A DNA stretch of 64,000 nt from Oscheius dolichura. Taxonomy: Eukaryota; Nematoda; Chromadorea; Rhabditida; Rhabditidae. The DNA lies in assembly GCA_932521035.1 (NCBI GenBank), contig OW051497.1, positions 6,138,001-6,202,000 of the forward strand. Reading direction: 5' to 3'. The position numbers were made by a program, and so were the translations under genes. Positions 37,201 through 47,759 of the stretch are shown here, in pieces. Under the pieces are notes generated by a model. It had not been told where the DNA came from. It searched no databases and saw only the letters and a list, made by a program, of their open reading frames with translations. Within the stretch, counting starts at the first letter, position 1. Each line of letters starts with the position of its first letter.

Positions 37201-38224
37201 CCTCCGAACGCATTTGTGTACTTAGGTTAAAGATTTTTACATGATCTGAAACATTTCTTAGGTATTCAAATATGATTTGATGGAATAAACATATCGGGAA
37301 AAATCCAGCGAATTCAATTTGCGTTTTATGTTGGGAAGAGAGGGATATGACCATGTTATAGTCATGTGCTGGGAAAAGAAAAGAAGCGATTACGAGATCT
37401 CCTGTGAACCATTATTGACCATTTACATGGCTGCTGACCATGATTTAATTTGTAGGATGTTAATGCGACTATTTCCACTTGCCCTGGACGGCCCTTTAGA
37501 TGCCTCAAGTTCAAAGAAGAGGCAGAGTATGTTTTAATGAAATCTAGGAGCAACGTCTGCAGATAAGAAGCAAGGAAAAAGAACATACTGCGTATCCGGG
37601 CTGCTAAATGGACAGAGAAATTGGACTGTACCTTCAGAATTTTAAGTACAGCAAGAAGACGCTCTGTTGATCAAGTGGAAATACTCGTCGCTCTCAAAGC
37701 ACTGGTCACTCTTTCGTCATTTTTCAGCGGTCATTATTGTTTACATGTTTACTCTTCATCCTCTACGACATAGTTATTGTATGCTCCTTTCCTCTCCGAA
37801 ACATTTGGGGTGGCTCTGCAGTGTGAAATCGGGATGCAGACAGTCTTGTTGTCACGTATGCAGAGATGCATAATTATTAGTCATCTGCCCTCCTCACCTC
37901 CAAAAACAGTTAGCTGCCCTCTGCGATTGGCCGTCCATTTTTACAACAAACCCTTCTTTTACTCCAGTAGACCTCTTTTGTCGTTTGCCTAGCACTCCTC
38001 CTCGACTTCCACCTACCTGAATTGTCAACGTTGGTGAACCGTATCAATCAGTCGGCAGAGTGTCTGCCACCTTCTGAGCACCGATTGATCATCTATTTAG
38101 ATGCTAATAGATTTCAGGTCTGTTCCCGGGGTTCACCTCTACTGATGGGTTCGTGGACATCTTTTCCTCTTAATCTTTTACCTATTGTAAACTGTCCTCC
38201 TTATCCGCCATTTCACCTCTTAAG
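37201..38224. other. Region upstream of the kinase
   Basis: About 1 kb. A possible upstream kinase exon (in frame with LPPSEHRLIIYLDANRFQ, ending near 38117 at CAG/GTCTGT) can be spliced to the AATACC exon at 38225, but its own start is not clear. Nothing else is supported. Confidence 0.4.
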
Positions 38225-39451
38225 AATACCGAGGCATTTGACCTCCTCGACCATTTGGCCAGTGGCGGATATGACTCTGTATATTTGGCCCGTAGAAGAG
38301 ACACGGGGGCACCCTGTGCAGTGAAAAAGGTGTCACGAGGAGCGGCGTTCACACAGTTGAAACACGAAAAGAGTAACTGGGCAGACTCTACTCATCCATT
38401 CATTGTGGTATCAGCTTTCGATTACTTCGGCAAAATATAGTTAAGCCACTTCTCGCTGCCTTTGTGACCAACAAAGAAGAAATATGGTTCGTAGCTCCTT
38501 TCGCACAAGGAGGAGACCTCTTCCATTTGCTGGTAAGAGTAGAAAAAATTGAAGAAAAGTACGCGCGGCTCTATCTCGCCAAAATCATTCTGGCGGTGGA
38601 CTATATCCACTCAAAGAATATTCTGCATAAAGATATCAAGGTGCGTTTACATCTGTCCCTCGTGTGTTGCCAAAAGCTGAGTAATATTGTTTGTTTCAGA
38701 GTGAGAATATCGTCATCGACCGCAACGGCAACGCGTTGCTTAGCGATTTCGGATCCTCATCAATGTGATCTCCCGATCAAAATGTCCGTGCTCTGGGAAT
38801 TACACAACGTTATAGAGCTCCCGAAGTAAGTGTTAATCATTAACATCTAACATTACCCTACAGGCCGGATTTGGTTACGAAACAAAATCCCTTGACTGGT
38901 GGAGCGTTGGACTGATAGCCATGAACATGTTAGCCGGAGGATTTCCCCGAAATATCGGCACTGACGGATTCTTCGATCAAACACGATTGAAAACTTTTAA
39001 TTTTCTTGATCATGTTGAACTGAGCCCTGAAGCCGACGATCTCCTACGAGGCATGCTGGCTTTTTCGCCCGAAGACAGGTTAGATCTTCGAAATATTTTG
39101 TTGTCTGGGTGAGTACTGATCCTCCTTTATACAGAATAGGAGCAACTACAGGCCGAAGGGAGTATGAGAAGCATTCTTTTTTCGGAGGATTGGCCTTTGA
39201 GAGACTTCTGACGAAGCAATATCCAATGCCGTTTTATATTGAAACTGAAAATCCTTTCAATCGTTGCCGTTTCCCTCGCGTAGGTTCTTTTCTAGTAGGC
39301 TGTAAATTGCCCAAAATAACCTATTATTTCAAAGAAAACTTTTTAGAAACCCCCACCTACAATGAAACCCGTCACAGGGCAGGACCATTTTACTGAGGAG
39401 GTTATCGGCGAGTTTTACTATGTGAACAATGATGTGCAATGGAAAGGATAA
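38225..39451 (+). pseudogene. AGC-type protein kinase with in-frame TGA, probable pseudogene
   Basis: Six exons: 38225-38407, 38446-38640, 38700-38825, 38864-39108, 39135-39279 and 39347-39451. Motifs in order: ASGGYDSVYLARR (Gly loop), CAVKK (Lys), HPFIVPLLAAF, FAQGGDLFHLL, HSKNILHKDIKSENIVID (catalytic Asp), LLSDFGSS (DFG), QRYRAPE, DWWSVGLIAMNMLAGGFP and the AGC C-tail HSFFGGLAFERLL. Every catalytic residue is present, but a TGA at 38766-38768 interrupts the activation segment between DFGSSSM and SPDQNVRALG. No intron of normal form removes it without losing the GxxxxYRAPE element. Either the gene has just died, the TGA is read through, or the base call is wrong. The N terminus is uncertain. 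The intron at 39109-39134 is only 26 bp. AATAAA at 39583-39588. Confidence 0.72.
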
Positions 39452-39641
39452 CGAGTTTATACAAGAACCCTAAGCTTTACATTTCTCTCTTTCACTGCCT
39501 TTTTTAATCCACCTTTTGTACTGTATTTTCCGGTGTCTCTAATATTCTAAGAACTCGATAATTATTGTGGCATTCCACGGTAAATAAATGCATGTTCTGC
39601 CGACGTTTATCTCCACATTTGGGGAATAAGATTTCATTGTG

Positions 39642-41439
39642 TCAAACTTGAGATGAATTACAAATAGGTTTGGAGAACCCAGAGGAATATTGCTTGTAGT
39701 TTGTCCAGAAGTATTTCATCCCCCATAAGGATTGATTGAAGTGAGAGTATGTTCCCATTATTAAGTTTAAAGCTGATTGATCATATCTGAATTAAACGAG
39801 GGTATAGTTTTGTGAAGTTGTGAACCTATGGCAATCAGCATATTCTGTAAATCTGTCTGACCACGTGCATCTCATCTTATGTTTCGGTGGTGCCATACAT
39901 TCCTCTTCTAAAGCGCAGAGAACGTACCTGGACGGGGTAATAGACATGAGCACAGGAGAGCCCAATTACCATTTCAAACCCAGCTCGTATGTTGTTCGTG
40001 TTCTAATGTATATCACCTTCCCAGCCTCCAGCATTGTCGTGTTTCGGATATCATATTGAGGAGGAAAGTATTCGTACATCCCTAATATGCTTTCACTAAC
40101 AAATGAAATCCCAGCCTACCTGGATCGGTGGCAGCATAAGTACTGTGGTCTGTCTGACAGATGGTGTAGATGTTTGGCTCGTCAGCCTTCATCGGGATAC
40201 CAGACAGGAAGTCGTGCATACTGACATTCGCTTTGACATCAGTGGAAGTGTCGACATAAAAAACAATTGGGAACTCTTTCAAGGCGATCTAATCCGAGCA
40301 ATATAGCAGAAGGGAGAAAACTGGACTAACCGCTATGAGAAAGGGTTTCCACCTGTAGGTTAATAAACTTTCCATGCCGTAGTTCGTAAGGTTTATACTC
40401 CTCACTTCCACATTACACGCATTCTAAAAGGAGAGATGTAATGTTAAGTGGCAGCCTTACTTGAAACCATTCCTTATGTTCCGGCATTAGACCAAGATCA
40501 TACACGATGATTTGAATCTCAGGAAACCGGGTAGCCAACACTACGACCATATTTTGCCCTTCGTAATAGTGATTACTGGATATCGCCGAAATGAAAGTAA
40601 CATTTGGCAACGGCTTAGTGACATCTACGTAATATGACTCATCCATGCCAAAGATGCCTGAACATTTTTATGCTTGAGATTGAAACCAAAGTCAAAACCT
40701 AGATCTTGTAAGTCCATGTAGTAAACCCTGGAGAAACTATTGGAGGCATTGAAGAATCTCAAGTCCGGAAGGTAGGTTTTGGTGGTCGTGTTATAGTCTG
40801 ACGTCTTCTGTTTGACGTAAGTTAATGTCCCGCACATGCACAGTACCTTGAAAAATAATTGCGCTTTATTGAAACAACCTTACGACAGCTAGTAGAGGAG
40901 TATGCCTGCCATGGCGGGTCACTGACATAGTGGCTGAATGGGAAACCCACAACAAAGTTCTCAGCCAATTGGTGTCAAAACAAACGAAACTTTTCCCGCC
41001 GTTGGTCTGCTCAAATAAAGCTTAGGGAGCACTCTGGTGAGTGATCCATTTATTCGAGGGGGATCAAGATATTGTTACTGGGATTGTCCTTCGTTTTAGG
41101 GCTATCGCGGCTCCTGGCAAGAACCAGGTAGTTCCTACAACAGCTATCGTTCGGAAACGGTACTGAGATTACTGGTGTTTACAGTCTCTTCGGTACAGTG
41201 TCTTCAAAGAATAATTCATGGGAAAAATTAAAGGCAAAGACATTTGAATATTATCCATGTGAAGCAGAAGGGAGGTAGTAGCAATTCAGAAAACAAGTAA
41301 CGCTCTTCAACCGTTGCACGTGAAACTTCTTCTTCTGGGATATACGATAAACACACGTGGCAATTAGACTGACTGAGATAGAACAGCAAATAAAATTATA
41401 TATTTTCAAATGGGCCACAGCCTTATTTGGAGATGTCAT
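39642..41439 (-). CDS. DUF1647-type (glycosyltransferase-like) type II membrane protein, 367 aa
   Basis: Eight exons join in frame: 41302-41439, 40699-40846, 40461-40657, 40331-40423, 40120-40288, 39970-40081, 39826-39927 and 39642-39786. A single N-terminal anchor (IYNFICCSISVSLIATCVY) is followed by a lumenal domain with PNVTFISAISSNHYYEGQ, IQIIVYDLGLMPEH, LTYRWKPFLIA, FPIVFYVDTS, LKWYVLCALEEECMAPP and CHRYDQSALNLIMG. These are the hallmarks of the nematode DUF1647 family, whose members look like Golgi or ER glycosyltransferases, though activity is unproven. The first intron (about 455 bp) is much longer than the rest (37-63 bp), so the first junction is the least certain. The gene converges with the kinase at 39.45 kb. 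Confidence 0.85.
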
Positions 41440-42137
41440 TTTAACTGAATTGCAAACGACATTTCCTTTCCTCACCAGTCTCTGCCACATCTACGTGTCT
41501 CCGGTGTAGATAGTCTGGCTATTGTATTTGTGTTAAGTTTATTCAAACTATAAACAAAGTAAATTGAGAATCCCATCCTGCGTAAGGTATCACTCTTCGC
41601 TTGGATGCAGAAGTTATAAACTTGTACCGTGGGTTAGCTTCTTACCGGGAGGCGCCATAATTTCCTAGGCGATGCTCTGAAATAACCCCTAGTAACCTGT
41701 GATACCTGATGATTCAGGGTATCCCTAGCATATATCGCGGATTCGATTTCATGTACTCGAACGTACTCGGTCAGGCAATACTAAGCGGGTCGTCCCTGAA
41801 TACCGGAACTTTCTGCTTCTCTCCCCCTTTAGTACTTCCTGTCTGCTTCTCTCCTTCCAATGGGCCGTCTGTGTTCTGTTTCTCTTTCTGTCAAGTACAG
41901 TCTGGATAAACCTTTCTGCTTCTCTCCCCAGATCATACCGGCCGTTTCTGCTTCTCTCTCTGTCAAATAGAGTCTGGCTGCAGTTTGCGTACCCAACTCT
42001 GCTTCTCCCCTGTTAGCATCTCCTTCCTTGGGTCTAAATGGACTATATATTGGCAGGAAAGTGTCAGGCCGCCATTCGCATTCCTCTTCAATTTGGGGCG
42101 GTTCTTCCTTTAAACCTGCTAATAGTTTTGTTTTTAG
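41440..42137. other. Intergenic region with CT-rich repeats
   Basis: About 700 bases between the DUF1647 gene and the ubiquitin-like gene. It holds the degenerate TCTGCTTCTCTC repeat described separately and presumably both promoters. Confidence 0.4.
41811..42030 (+). repeat. Degenerate CT-rich tandem repeat
   Basis: The motif TCTGCTTCTCTC recurs at least six times with changes. Two longer copies also share CTGTCAAxTAxAGTCTGG (near 41888 and 41961), pointing to an older unit of about 75-80 bp. No coding potential is seen. It lies 110-330 bases upstream of the ubiquitin-like gene, so it may be part of its promoter. Confidence 0.5.
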
Positions 42138-42441
42138 ATGAGCTCTCTATTTATCATCCAATATGGTGGGGCCACGACGGAGATTACTTTTGACCTCGAA
42201 AACACGGCCTTGGAGTTAAGAACTTATTTAGCAGCCATTGCCCGGATTCCGCTGTCCGGGATCTCCCTGTTTTTCCCCGCCGGTGTGTTTCTCTTTACGT
42301 TTTCGTTTACTTTTCTCGTTTCTAATATTTCATACCAATAAATAAGATCAGCTTTTAGGACATATCGCAATGCCAGACAACGTCTACCTTGCAGATGTCC
42401 TCCAGAACGGAGACAGTGTTGTCATCAAAATCAATATTTAA
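42138..42441 (+). CDS. Single-domain ubiquitin-like protein, 75 aa
   Basis: Two exons, 42138-42282 and 42359-42441. The ATG follows directly on TTTTTAG, a trans-splice acceptor context. The sequence MSSLFIIQYGGATTEITF, then IARIPLSGISLFFPAGHIAM and VYLADVLQNGDSVVIKI, follows the ubiquitin fold: two strands, a helix, the IPxxxxxLFFxAG turn (compare IPPDQQRLIFAGK), and the final strand. It ends INI with no di-glycine, so it cannot be conjugated like ubiquitin. It may be a docking domain expressed alone. The stop codon overlaps an AATAAA at 42441-42446. The assignment rests on pattern and length. Confidence 0.68.
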
Positions 42442-42702
42442 ATAAATGTTCATGTTCTTACCATCTTTGTTCTCTTTAGCTTGTTTTCTTTCTTAAAAGA
42501 ATCAGTGTAAAAGTCGCTTTTCTTCTTGAACCAATCGGCTAGATGTCTTGTCGAGAATAGGAAAAGTGATAATTAAAACCTCGAGGCGTCCTTGTTTAAA
42601 CCTATATGGTAACTGTAGCAAAAAATGACCAAATGAGAGACGCGAGCGCAAGCACTTTGGCCATCTCAAACACCCGACTCGAACTGTTTTATTCAAAAAC
42701 AC

Positions 42703-42708
42703 TTTATT
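42703..42708 (-). terminator. Poly(A) signal of the Gly/Tyr-rich gene
   Basis: TTTATT on the plus strand gives AATAAA on the minus strand, about 60 bases after the stop codon. A second copy follows near 42690. Confidence 0.6.
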
Positions 42709-42766
42709 GAACAGATGTCGTTGGGGCGCGAAACTTTAAAATGCCTTGATGCAGGTTGTGATTCAT

Positions 42767-43650
42767 CTACTTCTTCTTGTAATACCCACCATACCCACCA
42801 TATCCATATCCGCCGTAACCCCCGTAGCCTAAAAGTATTCGATTTATATGATTAAAGGTTGGCAGACCTCCATATCCTCCATAATACCCTCCGTAATAGC
42901 CTCCATAGTAAGGGCCTGGGCTGCCATAATAGTACCCATAGTAGTAGGGCGCGTACGTAGCCTGTAACTCAAAGATTAACGTTGTTTGATTGGATGCAGA
43001 ATAGTCCTAACTGGATCTTAACCAAAACTTACTCCACAATAATAACATCCGCCATAGTAACTCCCGTAGTATCCTCCCCCATAGCCATAATATCCTCCAC
43101 CATATCCGTAGCCTAAAGCCATTATAAAATAAAATAAATAAGTTATAAATAGTAGAAACCGCGGTTCTTTTGAACTTACCGTAATAACCGTAGGCGTTGG
43201 AAATTTTCCCTCCTAGTGGACTCGGGCTCTTCTTCTTAGGTATGCCGGTAGCTTGCTTTCCTGGAACGCCTGGTTTGGAACCTGTTATAGATGTCTTTGG
43301 AGCGGACGGCGGTGAGACGTTATCCTCTAGAAGTTGGGGTACTGCTGCATCAGGAATCGTTGAGGCGGCAGACTCTGGAACCGATGGTGCTGGGGCAAGC
43401 TCGTTCTGCTATAAAAAGTTGACTTAGATTAGCTGAGCACACCTTATTTGTGTCTCCGTTAAAGCCGTCGAAAACACTACTGTCATACCCTGAAAATATT
43501 TTGTGTTAGATAAAAAGAATCAGTCGGACATCTTTTCTCTCTCAGCTGTGAAACTTCCTTATCAACGTTCAATTTTCCTGTGAGAGATTTGCCGGTAACC
43601 AGAGAGAAGCAGAAGAATAAAGGCAATCCCAGTTGAAGCGCAGCCAGCAT
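42767..43650 (-). CDS. Secreted Gly/Tyr-rich protein, 210 aa
   Basis: Six exons join in frame: 43530-43650, 43443-43489, 43180-43408, 43033-43112, 42868-42961 and 42767-42828. A signal peptide (MLAALQLGLPLFFCFSLVTG) precedes a propeptide with a dibasic REKR/WYDSS site. A Pro/Ser-rich linker ends KKKSPSPLGGK. The C-terminal half is YGYYGYGYGGGYYG, SYYGGCYYCG, YYYGYYYGSPGPYYGG and (YGG)n, ending YYKKK. This recalls nematode YGG-rich NLP/CNC-type antimicrobial peptides and Gly/Tyr-rich cuticle or eggshell proteins. The two closely spaced Cys could cross-link. The third exon (229 bp) encodes the linker, and the last three exons each encode one Tyr/Gly block. Confidence 0.8.
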
Positions 43651-44003
43651 TCTCAGCTGAAAATATAACGATAAATTGAGCGTCGGTTGGAGGGTACTTC
43701 CTCTGCTCCAGTCGAGCTCCTTTATAGTAACCCCATTATTTGATCATCTGCCACAACTTGAACCCACACTTGGTTGCCAAGAATAAAAAATGAGGCATCA
43801 AAATTCCATATTAGGTAAACTTTGCCGTAAACGGTCTGTTTGTGAACTTCAACTGTCTCTGACTGCAAATGCCAGATGTCCACTAAGGTGTGAAGAGGCT
43901 TCTTTTGAGATTGTTTGAAGAAGGACCGGCCAGCCAGGTTTCCGGTGGAGGTCAAACAGCGCCTGATAGCCGCATTGTCTCATCATTCGCCGATAAACTG
44001 CAT

Positions 44004-44883
44004 ATGCTTCTCCAGGTGATTTCATTCGTTTTATTAAAAGGATGCTCTTCAGTTAGGCATTTATCTTCTTTCTGCAGTTGCTGCGCAATGGGGTGGTTAC
44101 AACAACTATGGGTGTAAGTCTTCCTTCTTTCAACTAGACGGTCCTAGACGGTCCTCCTCCCAATAATAATAATCTCGGAATTGGCTATCCTACCGCGTAT
44201 GGTCTCTGGTTGGGGAGAGGTGGATATAACAACGGAGGGTGGGAAGGACAGAACGGACATGTAAGACTTTGAATATCATCATAGGTGAACTTTTAGCCGT
44301 CGCAAGGCACGGGATTTGGTAGCCCTTTACGCTGTCTGAACGGCGGTGCTCATATTGGGCAGTGCCGGCTGGATAAGGTCAGCCATTTTTGCTAGGCTGT
44401 TGAAGGTTTTTAAAGGATTCCATCTGTATTGCTCTGGGAGGCACCTGTATCCATGGCGCCTGCTGCACCACCCCGTTTATTGCCTTGGGAACTTCGACAA
44501 CGTCTGCTCCGGCGATTGATGGGGAAGTCACTGTTAGAACTACGTCTCCCAGAACAACACCTGCTACTGTGCAACCTATTTCTGAATCAGAGGTAAGGAT
44601 TGCCATGACAACTGGAAAGTATTCATTTGAGGAGAGTGAAGTCAATGAACTCCGAGGCATCATCGAGAGGGCCAGATCTACGACGACGGCCGAATCCTCG
44701 TCCTACACAGAAGTTACTCAAGCGCCAGAAATTGAGGAAAGCAGAGTAAGTCTGCTTTATTAGGAATACTGTCAAATTTAGCAATGTCTCTCGGGCCTCC
44801 GCGCAGTCGGCCCCTGTGGGGATGACTCTGACTGCCCCACCCTCCACAATTGTGAACGGAACAAATGCTGTTACACTGTGTAA
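44004..44883 (+). CDS. Secreted Cys-rich protein with two WAP/lustrin-like modules, 232 aa
   Basis: Six exons: 44004-44015, 44053-44113, 44148-44260, 44297-44377, 44416-44745 and 44782-44883. A signal peptide (MLLQLGIYLLSAVAA) is followed by a Gly/Asn/Tyr-rich stretch (QWGGYNNYGYGPPPNNNN). Cys module 1 is RCLNGGAHIGQC...GGTCIHGACC. A Thr/Ser/Glu-rich spacer follows, likely O-glycosylated, and Cys module 2 is QCLSGLRAVGPCGDDSDC...NKCCYTV at the C terminus. The C...G..C...C...CC spacing resembles the lustrin/EB-type modules of nematode secreted proteins. The third exon is reached only through the second of two identical acceptors (see findings). A longer in-frame start exists at 43890, but the 44004 start gives a good signal peptide. 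AATAAA at 44923-44928. Confidence 0.78.
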
Positions 44884-44933
44884 GCGTATATATTCTTTGC
44901 GTATTATTTACAAATAAAAATCTAATATAACTC

Positions 44934-45297
44934 TCAAATATCTGTATGGTGGTAACTAGACTTCGTATAGGAGGGGCGGTCGTCCTCGTCTGTTCGTACA
45001 GTGTTGTACTTTTTGTATTTGTCATAATAACAAACAGCGACAGAACCTGGGAAAAAATTATATTTGATGGCAGAAGAACAGACCTATCATGAGTATAGAT
45101 AAGGCTATGGCCACAATGAGGATGGCTATTTCAACAGTGTGCAGTAGATCGGCTATTCGGTCAAGAGTGCCATTTAGATTTCGAAGGGTCTGTAAAGAGG
45201 ATCTAATAGGAAAAAGAAATGAACCGACATCATCAAGAGACATAGGAGAAGAATCGAGTTTTAGTTCTCCCGCTTGCAGGACCTGAAAACATGGCAT
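44934..45297 (-). CDS. Small single-pass membrane protein, family member 1, 108 aa
   Basis: Two exons, 45084-45297 and 44934-45046. The N-terminal part has Leu-rich amphipathic sequence with one sequon (RNLNGTLDRIADLLHTVE), then one helix, IAILIVAIALSILMIG. The C-terminal tail is polar (YYDKYKKYNTVRTDEDD...) with Lys just after the helix, which places it in the cytosol. A TTTTCAG acceptor lies within the first codons, so the real first exon may be elsewhere and the start may be the later Met (SPMSLDD). Architecture matches the genes at 47.8, 51.2 and 55.8 kb. Function is unknown. Its stop lies only 51 bases beyond the stop of the convergent Cys-rich gene. Confidence 0.6.
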
Positions 45298-46020
45298 TTG
45301 GAATTTGGATTTGGAAAAGCGTTTTGAGAAGAGGGGCGAGAAACAGAACTGTTGAAATATTCAGATGGTCATAACAACGCGCCTTTGGAGCTTCCGTAGA
45401 ACGCTGTAAAGATAAGAGTTAATGCCCACGCCAGTCACTCACATTCAAAAAAGAGACTGTTCGAAAGCAACTAGATAAAAATAGAAATTATTCAATGGGT
45501 GACAACATAAGTTCTTCACTCAGAGACAATGAATTCTTTAAAGAAAAAGCTCCTGTAGAAACTATTCAGGGAGCATCTCCATTTCTAAATCAGCACGTCG
45601 TGGGAAACTGATTCAGAATCGGCAGTGATCGATAGCACAACGTCGAGCTGTTGTACAATAGCAATAAAAAAGAGATGCATTCGAAAAATGGAAGCACATT
45701 TGTTCACGGAATTGGAGAGTTTCCCATTACATTGCGCTGTGTGAAATTGGAACGTTTCTTCTTCTTATTAAATGGTTACAATATGTCGGCGAGGGAAACT
45801 TGACAGCAGCCTGTAACGGAAAAAATAAAGGAAGAACAGTTGGTGCCAAATGATAAGGGTGTTTATCGGCGAATAGAAGCTGAACGGCTGGTACCTATGT
45901 TAATTATTTTATCGGAGACAGATTGACCGTTTAGTGCCAATTTGCGCCATTCCCGGCTGACATTGAAGAAGTGAATATGCCCGCGGGGGGTAGAAAACAA
46001 ACTTCAGTACTGGCAGACAA
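45298..46020. other. Intergenic region, no gene seen
   Basis: About 720 bases. An upstream exon of the 45-kb membrane gene may lie near 45400 (after a CTTTACAG acceptor), but the reading frame is not decisive. Confidence 0.35.
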
Positions 46021-46046
46021 TTTATTAGAAGAAGTTGGGTCGACAA

Positions 46047-47059
46047 CTACTCAGAAAGCAGATATTTAAGAGCATCTACTGACCCTAAGAGCTTCTCAAT
46101 TCCTTCATACTTCCTCATAAACTCTGCTGGTGATACTCGCAGTTTGGCAATGGTGACATTCTTCTCAGCTACGATGATAAGGAGGTCCTCGTCTTTCTCT
46201 GGAGCACCAACATGATACATGGAAATAGCAGTAGCCGGCGCATTGTATGCGTTCTTGTCCATTGGTGATAAGTGTATCTGCATGAGCTCAAGGCGCTTTC
46301 TGATGGTCTTGATATCGATATGATGTGCTTGTTGAGTCAGACATAACTTCTCTATTTCCCGTTCACCGCCATACCATTGCTAAACTTTTGTTTTAGATTT
46401 AAATCTTGTCTCAATACCTGAATAATGGCTATCACAGAGTTTTCACTGATGAATTTGCAGCCGATGGTAAGATCTGGCGACTTGAGTTGTCCTATGTGCT
46501 CCTCTTCAATGCTTTCACATGTAATATAAACTTCCCCAATCTATAAACTTGGAATCCAATTATATTCATTTATTTTATAACCTGAGAAAAGGTTAAGCCT
46601 TTATTATTTCGAGGGTAGTCACCATTATAATTGAAGACCAAAGTTTGGGCAGACAAGAGCTGGAAATTTAATAAGTCTAGGCTATGAAACACCTGAAAAG
46701 GGCTAGATATAATTAAAAGGTACCCTAAAAAGTCTGTTAAAGTCGTCGTCGTGGACATCAATTCGAACGTTCCATAATTCAACAGTTTTACATTGAAGTT
46801 CCGTTTCTTCAATGTATCTACAGAGGAATTGTATGTTTTCACTTTCAACGTCATTCTGTGTCTTGGTTTATGGGATCGAATAGCAGTTACCTCAATTATT
46901 AGTGTATCTGTATGGAAATAAAACTGAGAATAGACTGCTTGCTCATAGGAGAATTCGTCCTGATGGACTCCCTTGTCGAAGAACCCGCGAGGAATGAGCG
47001 TATAGCTACTCTACATATTCAGTAAAAAGTGAAAGATGTCGCCTTACCGCGAGCTTCAT
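46047..47059 (-). CDS. Orphan protein, 276 aa
   Basis: Six exons join in phase 0: 47048-47059, 46891-47010, 46724-46855, 46582-46692, 46418-46540 and 46047-46379. The first coding exon is only MKLA. The protein has alternating beta-strand and loop character (YTLIPRGFFDKGVHQ, CKTVELWNVRIDVHDDDFN, TLVFNYNGDYPRNN, IGEVYITCESIEEEHIG) and a C-terminal helical part (FMRKYEGIEKLLGSVDALKY). It has no signal peptide, TM helix or recognised motif. The consistent splicing and codon use make it a real gene. TTTATT at 46021-46026 gives AATAAA on the minus strand. I do not assign a function. Confidence 0.7.
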
Positions 47060-47759
47060 ACTTCTAGAATGTACCTTGACATGTTTGGCTGGTGGGGAAT
47101 TAGACGAATATACCCATTGGCAGGTGCGCAAGAACCTGGTCAGTGTTTCTGTGTCTTCCTGAATAAAATTGCAGGAAATGAGCGGGAACAAACCTCTTCC
47201 TCTTTATTACTTTCCCGAATAAGGGGGTCGTCGGGTGTAGGTAATTCCAAAAGCATTAAAAATCAATTGACCGAAACGCTGAGCAAGCTAAAATGTGTAA
47301 CTGAAAGCAAAGCTAAGTACCTAGCGTATGAGATCATCGATTAATTGAAAAAGGCCGGTATTGTTGATCCAGTTGCAAAAGACAGGAACAACATAACATG
47401 GTTTCATTCTGCTCTGAAAAGTGAACCCTAACTTTTGGCCTACTGTGTGAGCCCTCTCCAATGTTTATCCACTCTCCCGGTGCTTTCTGATATTTAAATT
47501 TCCAGTTTTAAATTCGAACTCCCGCAGGCAAAGAGAGCATGCGATAAGCATAGGCGCAGCCGATGGATTGTTTGCCGAAACAGTCAACGTTGTGGCCATC
47601 GATTTTGCAGGCGTCGCTTATTCATTGTCATCCAATACCTGTACCTGCCTTACCCATGTTCCGGCCTAATTAGCCATGCAGCTGTTTGGATAGTTTCAAT
47701 GTCTTCTATTGATTTGGCTTCTCTTCTTCTTTACTCTTCAAAAATAAATTGTTTCAGGT
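47060..47759. other. Divergent intergenic region
   Basis: About 700 bases between the orphan gene (minus) and family member 2 (plus). No coding exon is supported. Confidence 0.4.

Noticed and set aside
36881-37354. 157-codon minus-strand open frame
   Set aside because: It is the shadow of the SRT chemoreceptor C-terminal piece on the plus strand, which carries the family signature.
38766-38768. TGA in the kinase as a selenocysteine codon
   Set aside because: Kinase activation segments have no conserved Cys or selenocysteine here and I see no selenocysteine-insertion hairpin in the 3' flank. Nonsense mutation or base error is simpler.
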